From JAAYVZ01 sp035384965 (GTDB lineage: Bacteria > Acidobacteriota > Thermoanaerobaculia > Thermoanaerobaculales > Thermoanaerobaculaceae), in assembly GCA_035384965.1 (NCBI GenBank), contig DAOOJE010000001.1, positions 62,001 to 126,000 of the forward strand: DNA of 64,000 bases, written 5' to 3'. This document shows, piece after piece, positions 1 to 7,452 of the stretch. The first letter of the stretch is position 1; every line of letters begins with the position of its first letter. The translations under genes were made by a program, and so were the position numbers. Below the pieces are notes generated by a model that was given only the letters and a program-made list of their open reading frames with translations, searched no databases and had not been told where the DNA came from.

Positions 1-710
1 GTCCCGAACAGGTACGGCCAGGCGCGGTGGCAGAAAATGTGCACGAACAGCTTGCCGCCGGCCGCGAGCCAGCCGGCGATGCGGCCGCACAGCGCCTCCC
101 AGTTGCGCATGTGCTCGAACATCTCGACCGACACGATGCGATCGAACACACCTTCCGGCGCGAAGCCGTTCATGTCGGCGGTCACCACCTCGAGGTTCGA
201 CACCCCCCTGGCGTCGCGGCGCGCCTCGATGAACGCCCGCTGCGGCGCCGAGTTGGAGACCGCGAGGATGCGGGCGTTCGGGTAGCGCTCGGCCATCCAC
301 AGCGACAGCGACCCCCAGCCGCACCCGAGCTCCAGGATGCGCTGGCCGTCGGCGAGCTCCGCCCGTTCACAGGTGAGGGCGAGCGCCGCCTCCTCGGCCG
401 CGGCCAGCGCCGACACCCCCGCCGGCCAGAGGCAGGCGGAGTACTTCAGGCGCGGGCCCAGCACCAGCTCGAACAGGTCGGGCGGCACCTCGTAGTGCTG
501 CTCGTTGGCCGCAGCGGTCGCGAGCGCGATCGGGCTCTGCCGCATGTGCTCGAGCAGCGCCGCCGCCCGCTCGCGCTGGGCCTCGATCCCGCCGCGCCCC
601 TCGTCCCGCAGGCGCGCCGCCAGCAACCGCCGGATGCCGAGCCGGATCAGCCAGTCCGGCAGCCGTCCCAGCTCGGCCTGCCGCATCCCCCACGCAAGGA
701 CGCCGCTCAT
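1..710 (-). CDS. Cyclopropane-synthase-type SAM-dependent methyltransferase (3' end outside window)
   Basis: Predicted SAM-dependent methyltransferase of the cyclopropane-fatty-acyl-phospholipid synthase superfamily, which transfers a methylene or methyl group to unsaturated acyl chains of membrane phospholipids. About 236 residues are visible from ATG at 710; the C-terminus lies beyond base 1. The SAM-binding motif I reads ILELGCGWGSLSLWMAERYP, followed by a DRIVSVEMFEHM segment (motif IV/post-I region) typical of the family. It starts 25 bases after the stop of a second, full-length methyltransferase (736-2058), so it is probably the last gene of the 4087-to-1 operon. The N-terminal part is shorter than in classical CFA synthases, matching the short methyltransferase often found next to DUF1365 genes. 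Exact product unknown. Confidence 0.85.
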   Translation of the reverse strand, partial: MSGVLAWGMRQAELGRLPDWLIRLGIRRLLAARLRDEGRGGIEAQRERAAALLEHMRQSPIALATAAANEQHYEVPPDLFELVLGPRLKYSACLWPAGVSALAAAEEAALALTCERAELADGQRILELGCGWGSLSLWMAERYPNARILAVSNSAPQRAFIEARRDARGVSNLEVVTADMNGFAPEGVFDRIVSVEMFEHMRNWEALCGRIAGWLAAGGKLFVHIFCHRAWPYLFG

Positions 711-735
711 CGTTGCGCCTCCCTCAAGTCGAACT

Positions 736-2058
736 TCAAGAGTCGAAGGTCGAAGGCTCGTCGCTCGATCCCCGCCGGCCCGCTCGAGAATCCTCCCCCG
801 CGCCACCTTCACAGCCGGGGCGTGCCAGCACGAGCTGAAGGTCGTCGAGCACACCTGCCTCGAAGCCGCCCTCGCAGTAGCCGAGGTAAAACTCCCACAT
901 CCGGCAAAAGCGGTCGTCGAAGCCGAGCGCGAAGACCCGCTCGCGGTTGGCGACGAAGCGCTCGCGCCAGCGGCGCAGCGTGCGGGCGTAGTGCGGCCCC
1001 AGGCTCTCGACGTCGCGGACCACGAGGCGGGTGCGGCGGGCGAGCACTCCCGTGATCACCGACAGCGAGGGCAAGTGCCCGCCAGGGAAGATGTACCGGC
1101 GGATGAAGTCAGTGCCCCGGCGGTACGCGTCATAGCGCTGGTCGGCAATGGTGATGGTCTGCACCACGGCAATGCCGCCGGGGGCCAGCAGCCGGTCGAC
1201 GGCGGCGAAGAACGCCCCCAGGTACTCGTGGCCGACCGCCTCCAGCATCTCGATCGAGACGATGCGGTCGTAGCTCCCGGCCGCATCCCGCCAGTCCTCG
1301 ATCCGGACCTCCGCGCGGTCCGCGACGCCGGCGCGTTGGAACCGCGCCCGGGCGTAGCCGGCCTGCGCCTCCGACAGCGTGAGACCCGTGACGTGACATC
1401 CGTACAGCCTCGCCGCCAGCTCGGCGAAGCTGCCCCACCCGCAGCCGATTTCGAGCACGCGCAGGCCCGGCCGGAGCCTCGCCTTGGCGGCGATGGCCTG
1501 TAGCTTGGCGTGCTGCGCCGCCTCGAGACCCTGCCCCGGGTGCTCGAACAGCGCCGCCGAGTAGGTCATGCCGGGGTCCAGAAAAAGCCTGTAGAACTCG
1601 TTCGAGAGATCGTAGTGAGCGGCGACGTTGCGCCGGCTGCCGAGGCGCGTGTTGCGCCGGCGCGCCTGCTGAAGACGGCCCCACAGCCCGCCGAGCCGGG
1701 AGAACAGCGACGGGGTGTCGAGGACCGCGGCGTTGGCCGAAAACAGCCGCACCAGCCCCGGCAGGTCCGGGGAATCCCACTCGCGCGCCATGAACGACTC
1801 GCCCGCCCCGACGTCGCTGGCCGCCAGCAAACGCCAGAAAAAGCGCGGGTGGTGCACGACGAGCCGAGCTTCCGGCGCCCCCCCCGGCCCGAACGTGAGG
1901 CGCCCGCCGTCCGGCATGATCATTTCGAGCCGCCCCACCCCCAGCCGTGCGAGCCGCGCCAGCACCGCCTTTTGCGCGAGCCTCTCCCGCCACCCGGCCT
2001 TTTCGGCACCCGGCCTGTGATCCTCGACTCTCGCCCGGGCGGCGGTGGAACTGCTCAC
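736..2058 (-). CDS. cfa: Cyclopropane-fatty-acyl-phospholipid synthase family protein
   Basis: A 440-residue SAM-dependent methyltransferase of the CFA synthase family, acting on the double bond of phospholipid acyl chains at the cytoplasmic membrane. Recognisable are the family N-terminal region, the AAHYDLSNEFYRLFLDP motif, the SAM loop LEIGCGWGSFAELAARLYG, and the C-terminal GTDFIRRYIFPGGHLPS segment. Length matches the family (about 380-430). The GTG start at 2058 overlaps the TGA of the DUF1365 gene (GTGA), the same coupling used upstream, which is why I prefer it to longer in-frame extensions. The operon with an FAD amine-oxidase-like protein and DUF1365 parallels clusters that methylate and further oxidise membrane fatty acids, so a product other than a plain cyclopropane is possible (inference). 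Confidence 0.9.
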   Translation of the reverse strand: MSSSTAARARVEDHRPGAEKAGWRERLAQKAVLARLARLGVGRLEMIMPDGGRLTFGPGGAPEARLVVHHPRFFWRLLAASDVGAGESFMAREWDSPDLPGLVRLFSANAAVLDTPSLFSRLGGLWGRLQQARRRNTRLGSRRNVAAHYDLSNEFYRLFLDPGMTYSAALFEHPGQGLEAAQHAKLQAIAAKARLRPGLRVLEIGCGWGSFAELAARLYGCHVTGLTLSEAQAGYARARFQRAGVADRAEVRIEDWRDAAGSYDRIVSIEMLEAVGHEYLGAFFAAVDRLLAPGGIAVVQTITIADQRYDAYRRGTDFIRRYIFPGGHLPSLSVITGVLARRTRLVVRDVESLGPHYARTLRRWRERFVANRERVFALGFDDRFCRMWEFYLGYCEGGFEAGVLDDLQLVLARPGCEGGAGEDSRAGRRGSSDEPSTFDS

Positions 2059-2834
2059 TCCGCGTCCTCCAGCAGCCGGGGCGGCGGCGCCGGCTTGCGA
2101 AAGAACCGCGCCCGCTTGCGCCACAGCCGCAGCGCCTCGAAGTGGATGAGGGCGATGACCTGCACCGGCATGAGGGGGTAGCGCAGCAGCGCCCGGCCGA
2201 GCTCGCGCGAGGTGAACGGGCGGCGGCGCAGCGCCAGCGTGGCGTCGAGCAGCTTGCCGTCGGGCCCTTCGTCGTCGATGTGCACGACGAGGGTGTCGGC
2301 GGGCAGCCCGAGGGTGAAGCGGTAGCGCGCCTGCATGCCGAGGAACGGCGAGACGTGGAGCACCTTGTCGGCCTCGGCGCGCACGGCCCGGCCGACGGGC
2401 TCGAGACGGTCGAGCACGTAGCAGTGGGTCTCGCCGAAGGTGTTGTTGACCTCTGCCACGACGAGGGCGAGCCGCCCTTCGGGGTCGTGGCAGTAAAAGA
2501 AGCTCACCGGGTTGAACAGGTACCCGAGCGTGCGGAGGTTGGTGAGCAGGCGCACCGGCCCGTCGGGCAGGCGGGCGCCGTGGCGCTCCACCACGCGCTG
2601 GAGCTTGTCGCGCACGGGGCGATCGGCGGTCCCGAGATGGTCGCGGTCGCAAAAGCTCGCCAGACCGAACCGGTTGTGGGAAAACCATTTCACCGTCCGG
2701 GCCAGGAGAGGGATTTCGTCGAGGTCCAGCCACGCCTGGAACACCGGGTAGGTGAAGGCGTGCGCCGGCGCAGCGAGCCGGCGGTGCCGCACGGTGCCCG
2801 CGTAAAGCGCGGAGGCGAGAGCTTCCCCGCTCAC
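2055..2834 (-). CDS. DUF1365 domain-containing protein
   Basis: A 259-residue member of the DUF1365 family, recognised from the AGTVRHRRL amino-terminal segment, the LLTNLRTLGYLFNPVSFFYC core motif, and the EVNNTFGETHCYVL and KVLHVSPFLGM motifs. The family has no firmly assigned reaction; it is almost always encoded between an FAD-dependent amine-oxidase-like protein and a CFA-type methyltransferase, as here, and is thought to take part in fatty-acid modification. The GTG start at 2834 overlaps the stop of the upstream gene as GTGA, and the stop overlaps the next GTG in the same way, so translation of all three genes is probably coupled. Length is normal for the family. Confidence 0.88.
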   Translation of the reverse strand: MSGEALASALYAGTVRHRRLAAPAHAFTYPVFQAWLDLDEIPLLARTVKWFSHNRFGLASFCDRDHLGTADRPVRDKLQRVVERHGARLPDGPVRLLTNLRTLGYLFNPVSFFYCHDPEGRLALVVAEVNNTFGETHCYVLDRLEPVGRAVRAEADKVLHVSPFLGMQARYRFTLGLPADTLVVHIDDEGPDGKLLDATLALRRRPFTSRELGRALLRYPLMPVQVIALIHFEALRLWRKRARFFRKPAPPPRLLEDAE

Positions 2835-4087
2835 CGGAACGTCACCCCCAGCCGCTCGGCGACGTTCACCGCCGAGGTCAGCCCGTCCTCGTGGAACCCC
2901 CAGCCGAAGTAGGCACCGCAAAAGTAGGTTCGCCGCACGCCCTGCAGCCCATCGAGCCGCCCCTGCGTGTCGAGGCTCTCGCGCGAGTACAGCGGGTGCG
3001 TGAACGTCACCTCGTGGAGGACCTTCTCGGGGGCCGGCGGGCGATGCGGGTTGAGCGTCACCAGGTAGTCGGTGGAGGACTGGAGGCGCTGCAGGCGATT
3101 GAGGTAGTACGTGACCGAGACGCGCTCGGTCGGCTCCGCGCAGTCGGGCAGCGTGTACGACCACGAGGCGCGGGCGGCGTGCCGTGTCGGCAGCAGCCGT
3201 GCGTCGGTGTGCAGCACGGCCCTGTTCGAGGAGTACCGCCAGACACCGAGCAGCTCGCGCTCCTCCGGGGTGGGCTCGGCGAGCAGGGCGAGCGCCTCGT
3301 CGGCGTGGGTGGCGACCACGACCGCCTCGCACGAGAACCCGCTTCCGTCGGAAAGCCGCAGCAGGACTGCGTCCTCGCCCCGCTCGACGCGCGTCGCCCC
3401 GACGCCTGCGTGCACCCGCTCGCCGAGGACACCGGTGGCGGCCCGCACGTAGGTCTGGCTGCCCCCCACCACGTTGCGCCACGGCAAGTGCGAGGCGACC
3501 CCCAGCAGGCCGTGGTTGGAGAAGAAACGCAGCAGCGAAAAGATCGGGAAACGGTGGATGTCGCCGGTGCCGGAGGACCAGATGGCGGCCGCCATCGGCG
3601 CCAGGTAGTGGCGCAGGAACGCCTCCGAGTACCCCTCGGCGAGAGCGAATTCCCCGAGCGTCTGCCCGGGGTCGCGCCCCTCGGCGACGATCCGCCGGCC
3701 ACGGGCGTTGAAGCGGACGATGTCAACCAGCATGCGCAGGAACGACGGCCGCACGGCGTTGAGCGGCTGGGCCAGCAGGCCGGCGAGGCTCGAACCCGAG
3801 TACTCGAGGCCGCAGCGGTCGCAGCGCAGGCCGAACGACATGTCCGAAAGCTGCGAGCGCACCCCGAGCGCGTCGAAGAAGCGCACGAGCAACGGGTAGG
3901 TGACCTCGTTGTAGACGAGGAACCCGAGGTCGAGCGCGAGCGACCGCTCCCCCTCCGCGACCTCGACCGTGTACGCATGCCCGCCGAGGCGGGCCTCGCG
4001 CTCGAAGAGGTGCACCTCGTGGGCGCGGGCGAGCAGCCACGCCGCGCCCAGCCCCGATATCCCCGACCCGACGACCGCGATGCGCAT
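2831..4087 (-). CDS. FAD-dependent amine-oxidase-like protein (fatty acid modification cluster)
   Basis: A 418-residue flavoprotein of the amine oxidase/protoporphyrinogen oxidase superfamily. The N-terminus carries the dinucleotide-binding fingerprint MRIAVVGSGISGLGAAWLL, followed by the acidic residue and GG of the FAD ribose site (LFEREARLGGHAYTV); the C-terminal FAD-binding segment is TYFCGAYFGWGFHEDGL. Start at ATG 4087 puts the Rossmann fold at residue 2, the normal position. It leads the four-gene operon with DUF1365 and two CFA-type methyltransferases. In homologous clusters this flavoprotein is associated with oxidation of methylated acyl chains; a role in making furan or methylated unsaturated fatty acids is inferred from that context. 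A 296-base gap separates it from the divergent MATE gene; no convincing promoter was found there apart from a TATACT at 4237-4242 on the plus strand. Confidence 0.88.
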   Translation of the reverse strand: MRIAVVGSGISGLGAAWLLARAHEVHLFEREARLGGHAYTVEVAEGERSLALDLGFLVYNEVTYPLLVRFFDALGVRSQLSDMSFGLRCDRCGLEYSGSSLAGLLAQPLNAVRPSFLRMLVDIVRFNARGRRIVAEGRDPGQTLGEFALAEGYSEAFLRHYLAPMAAAIWSSGTGDIHRFPIFSLLRFFSNHGLLGVASHLPWRNVVGGSQTYVRAATGVLGERVHAGVGATRVERGEDAVLLRLSDGSGFSCEAVVVATHADEALALLAEPTPEERELLGVWRYSSNRAVLHTDARLLPTRHAARASWSYTLPDCAEPTERVSVTYYLNRLQRLQSSTDYLVTLNPHRPPAPEKVLHEVTFTHPLYSRESLDTQGRLDGLQGVRRTYFCGAYFGWGFHEDGLTSAVNVAERLGVTFR

Positions 4088-4383
4088 TCCGCCACGCTCC
4101 CGAACTCCCGCAGCAACTCCCCGCGCCGGGCCACCATTCCAGCGCGGCGCTCCTGCCTGGTTCCATCCCAGCATAGCGCGCCCGCCGCGGCGTCCGGGCG
4201 CCGCGGAACGGCGGGACCGGTTCCCGGCGGCAGGCGTATACTCGCGAGATCGTCGCGGGGTGGGAGGAGGTCGACGTGCGGATCATCAGCGTTCTTCAGG
4301 TTGTCGCTGCCGGGCGTTGACCCGTCGTCCCAGCCAGCGCCGCCGGAACCGTCTCGACCGATGAAAGGCATCTCGGACGACGA

Positions 4384-5772
4384 ATGCTCGTCGGCATCAT
4401 GACGCTGCTGCGGGAGGCGCTGGCGGGCGCCGAGCGCGACTACACCACGGTTCCGGTGGGGCGAGCGGTGATCTTTCTCGCCGTGCCGATGGTGCTCGAA
4501 ATGACGATGGAAGCGACGTTCGCCATCACCGATGTCTTCTGGGTGTCGCGGCTGGGCGTCGACGCGGTCGCCACCGTGGGGCTCACCGAGGCTGTCCTGA
4601 CGCTGCTGTACGCACTGGCGGGAGGGCTGGGGATCGCCACCACGGCCGTCGTGTCGCGGCGGATCGGCGAAGGGCAGCCGGCCCGTGCCGTCACCGCCGC
4701 GGTGCAGGCCATCATTCTCGGGCTCGCGATCTCGGCCGTGATCGGGGTGCCGGGGGCGTTGCTCGGCGGCGACATTTTGCGCCTCATGGGCGGCTCGGAG
4801 TCGGTGGCCGCCACGGGTGCCGGGTACGCCTCGGTGGTGTTCGGCAGCTCCGTCACGGTGGTGCTGATCTTCCTCGTCAACGCCGCCTTCCGCGGTGCCG
4901 GGGACGCAGCGCTGGCGATGCGGGTGCTGTGGCTCGCCAACGGGATCAACCTGGTGCTCGACCCGTGCCTCATCTTCGGCTGGGGCCCGTTCCCCGAGAT
5001 GGGCGTCACGGGTGCCGCCGTGGCCACCGCGCTGGGCCGGGGGATCGGTGTCGCGTACCAGTTCCGGGTGCTGGCTCGCGGCGCCGGACGGATCCGCGTC
5101 CGGCGCGCGGATATCGCGGTCCGCCTGCGCGAGATCGGGCTGATCCTGCGGCTGGCAGTGGGCGGGACGCTGCAGAACCTCATCGCCACCGCGAGCTGGA
5201 TCGCGCTCGTGCGCATCGTGGGCGCCTTCGGCAGCGCCGCGGTGGCCGGCTACACGATCGCCATCCGCATCATCGTCTTCGCGCTGCTGCCGTCGTGGGG
5301 GCTTTCCGGGTCGGCGGCCACGATGATGGGGCAGAACCTCGGAGCGGGGCGCCCCGACAGGGCGGAGCGGGCGGTGTGGATCGCGGGCTCGTACAACGTG
5401 GTCTTTCTGCTCGCGGTGGCAGTCGTTTTCGTGGCCGGGGCGCGGCCGCTCGTGGGGTTCTTCTCGCACGACCCCGAGGTGCTGGCCTACGGCATCGAGA
5501 GCCTGCGCTGGGTCGCCTACGGATACGGCTTCTATGGCCTCGGAATGGTGCTCGTGCAGGCGTTCAACGGCGCCGGTGACACCACCACGCCCACGGTCAT
5601 GAACTTCGGCTGCTACTGGCTGTTCCAGATCCCGCTCGCGTACGTGCTCGCCTTCACCCTGGAGTGGGGCGCGCGGGGGGTCTTCGTGGCCGTGCCGGTG
5701 GCCGAGTCGCTGCTCACCGTCGTGGCCGTACTGACGTTCCGCCAGGGACGGTGGAAGACACGCCAGGTGTGA
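4384..5772 (+). CDS. MATE family efflux transporter
   Basis: A 462-residue polytopic inner-membrane protein with about twelve predicted helices in two homologous halves, typical of MATE (NorM/DinF-like) drug/cation antiporters driven by Na+ or H+. Family features are the amino-terminal PMVLEMTMEATFAITDVFWV stretch, the VSRRIGEG loop, NAAFRGAGDAALAM in the first half, and the matched QAFNGAGDTTTPTVMNF in the second half. Length fits the family (about 450). ATG 4384 is used; an internal ATG at 4399 is a possible alternative. It is a single-gene unit, divergent from the fatty-acid operon and convergent with the carbonic anhydrase. The substrate cannot be predicted. Confidence 0.93.
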   Translation: MLVGIMTLLREALAGAERDYTTVPVGRAVIFLAVPMVLEMTMEATFAITDVFWVSRLGVDAVATVGLTEAVLTLLYALAGGLGIATTAVVSRRIGEGQPARAVTAAVQAIILGLAISAVIGVPGALLGGDILRLMGGSESVAATGAGYASVVFGSSVTVVLIFLVNAAFRGAGDAALAMRVLWLANGINLVLDPCLIFGWGPFPEMGVTGAAVATALGRGIGVAYQFRVLARGAGRIRVRRADIAVRLREIGLILRLAVGGTLQNLIATASWIALVRIVGAFGSAAVAGYTIAIRIIVFALLPSWGLSGSAATMMGQNLGAGRPDRAERAVWIAGSYNVVFLLAVAVVFVAGARPLVGFFSHDPEVLAYGIESLRWVAYGYGFYGLGMVLVQAFNGAGDTTTPTVMNFGCYWLFQIPLAYVLAFTLEWGARGVFVAVPVAESLLTVVAVLTFRQGRWKTRQV

Positions 5773-5828
5773 GGAGGTCGGGTGGTGCGATCGGGGGATG
5801 GCGGCAGACACCGGCCTCGCCGCGACGT

Positions 5829-6449
5829 TCACGGCTCGAACGGCGCTTCCTCCACGAAACGGCCGGTCGCGGCATCGAGCGCGCGCACTCGCCCGCTGGC
5901 AATGTCGAAGACCCAGCCGTGCAGGCGCACAGACCCCGCCCGCTCCGCGTCCGCCACCAGGGGATGGCTGCGCAGGTGCTCGAGCTGCAGCACCACGTTC
6001 GCCTCGATCAGGGCGTCCAGCCGGGCCGCGCCCGTGGCCTTGGCGGGAACGCGCGCCTGCGCGTCCTGCGCGTACTGCAGCCAGCGCCGCAGTGTCGGCT
6101 CGAGCATCTCGACGTGGGCCAGGGCCTGCATGCCGCCGCAGCAGCTGTGCCCGCACACCACGATGTCCGAAACGTGCAGGTGCGCCAAGGCGTACTCGAG
6201 CACGGCGGCGAGCGAGGTCTCGCCCTGCTCGGCGGCCGAGTGGGGCGGCACGATGTTGGCGATGTTGCGGGTCACGAAGACCGCGCCGGGGGTCGGGTCG
6301 AGAATGCGCGACGGCATGACGCGGGAGTCGGCGCAACCGATGTACAGCACCGCCGGCCGCTGACCCTTGGGAAGCTCCGCCATCAGCGCCGCGTCTCGCG
6401 CCAGGCAGGCCGCCCTCACCTTCCGCGTCCGAATGACCAGCTCGTCCAT
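5829..6449 (-). CDS. Beta-class carbonic anhydrase
   Basis: A 206-residue zinc enzyme that interconverts CO2 and bicarbonate in the cytoplasm. The beta-class active site is complete: C39-x-D41-x-R43 in CADSR and H101-x-x-C104 in GHSCCGG, giving Cys-His-Cys zinc ligands and the Asp-Arg dyad. Length is typical (about 200-220). A GGAGGAGACCTCG ribosome-binding region precedes ATG 6449. Upstream on the same strand lie the formimidoyltransferase and the sodium-pump decarboxylase, which releases CO2, so bicarbonate/CO2 balance for that pathway is a possible link (inference); the 70-base gap to the formimidoyltransferase permits co-transcription. Confidence 0.95.
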   Translation of the reverse strand: MDELVIRTRKVRAACLARDAALMAELPKGQRPAVLYIGCADSRVMPSRILDPTPGAVFVTRNIANIVPPHSAAEQGETSLAAVLEYALAHLHVSDIVVCGHSCCGGMQALAHVEMLEPTLRRWLQYAQDAQARVPAKATGAARLDALIEANVVLQLEHLRSHPLVADAERAGSVRLHGWVFDIASGRVRALDAATGRFVEEAPFEP

Positions 6450-6519
6450 CGAGGTCTCCTCCTCTTTCGGCTGTCCACGCCCTCCGGCGCCGTGCGACGG
6501 ACTGCCGGGGCGCCCGGGT

Positions 6520-7443
6520 TCACGCCGTCTGGGTCCTGCCGGCGAGGATGGTGTCGAGCCGGTACTCGACCACGTCCTCCATCGAGAAGTCCGTGATCTG
6601 CAGGTAGTGCGTCGCCGACTCGAACAGCGCCGCCTGGGGGACGAGGCCGGCCATTTGCACCCGGCTGATGCCGGTCCCGAAGCGGTGCAGCTCGGCCTTG
6701 ATGACCTCGAGAATGCGGTACAGCGGCGTGGCCCGGAAGCTGCCGACCGTGATGTTGAGCACCGCCACGTTCTGGGTGCGGTCGAGAGCCGGGTAAATGT
6801 GAACCCCCGGCATGCCGGAGGTCGGGCCGGCGATGGTCCGGGCGATCCACGTGGCAGCCTCTTCGTTGGCCGTCGAGAGGTAGACCTTGAAGTTCACGAT
6901 CGGCAGCCGGGCGCCGATGATGGTCGCCCCCTTGTCGGGCGGGAAGACGTCCGGCCCGAAGTCCGGCTTCCACGCCGGGTCGTTCATCTTGGCGGCGAAC
7001 CCCTCGTACTCGCCTTCGCGGATGTTCTCGATGTCGCGCCGGATCGGGGTGCGGGCCGCCTCGGCGAAGAGATAGGTCGGCACTGCGAAGCGGTTGGCCA
7101 CCTGCTCGGCGAACTCCACCGACCACGCCACCGCGGTCTCGATCGAGGCATCGCGCAAGGCCACGAACGGGAAGACATCCACCGCCCCCACCCGCGGGTA
7201 CTCGCCGTGGTGCGTGCGCATGTCGATCTTCTGGTAGGCCTCGTGGTAGAGCAGGAGGCCGCCCTCGAAGATCGCCGCCTTGTCGCCGGTGAACGAGAAG
7301 ATCGTGCGGTTGCGGAGCTGGTCCATCGAGACGTCGAGGACGATGAGGTTGGGGACGGCTTCCAGCTTGTGCCGCACCGACTCGATGAACGCCTCGTCGC
7401 GGCCTTCACAGATGTTGGGAACGACCGAGATGATCTGCCACAT
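6520..7443 (-). CDS. ftcD: Glutamate formimidoyltransferase
   Basis: A 307-residue protein matching the formiminotransferase N- and C-subdomains: it moves a formimino group between N-formimino-glutamate and tetrahydrofolate in histidine degradation and one-carbon metabolism. Characteristic are the start IISVVPNICEGRDEAFIESV, the GDKAAIFEGGLLLYHEA segment, HHGEYPRVGAVDVFPFVAL, and GARLPIVNFKVYLST. The cyclodeaminase domain found in bifunctional FtcD proteins is absent, as in many bacteria that encode it separately. ATG 7443 lies 9 bases after the sodium-pump beta subunit, so it is the last gene of that operon. No other histidine-utilisation gene is present in the window, making the pairing with an acyl-CoA decarboxylase noteworthy. 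Confidence 0.92.
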   Translation of the reverse strand: MWQIISVVPNICEGRDEAFIESVRHKLEAVPNLIVLDVSMDQLRNRTIFSFTGDKAAIFEGGLLLYHEAYQKIDMRTHHGEYPRVGAVDVFPFVALRDASIETAVAWSVEFAEQVANRFAVPTYLFAEAARTPIRRDIENIREGEYEGFAAKMNDPAWKPDFGPDVFPPDKGATIIGARLPIVNFKVYLSTANEEAATWIARTIAGPTSGMPGVHIYPALDRTQNVAVLNITVGSFRATPLYRILEVIKAELHRFGTGISRVQMAGLVPQAALFESATHYLQITDFSMEDVVEYRLDTILAGRTQTA

Positions 7444-7452
7444 GCTCTGCTC

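Noticed and set aside
3058..6336. A minus-strand open frame of 1092 codons crossing the FAD oxidase, MATE and carbonic anhydrase genes
   Set aside because: It lies in the shadow of three well-supported genes, is Arg/Pro/His-rich with no domain, and such long spurious frames are expected at this GC content.
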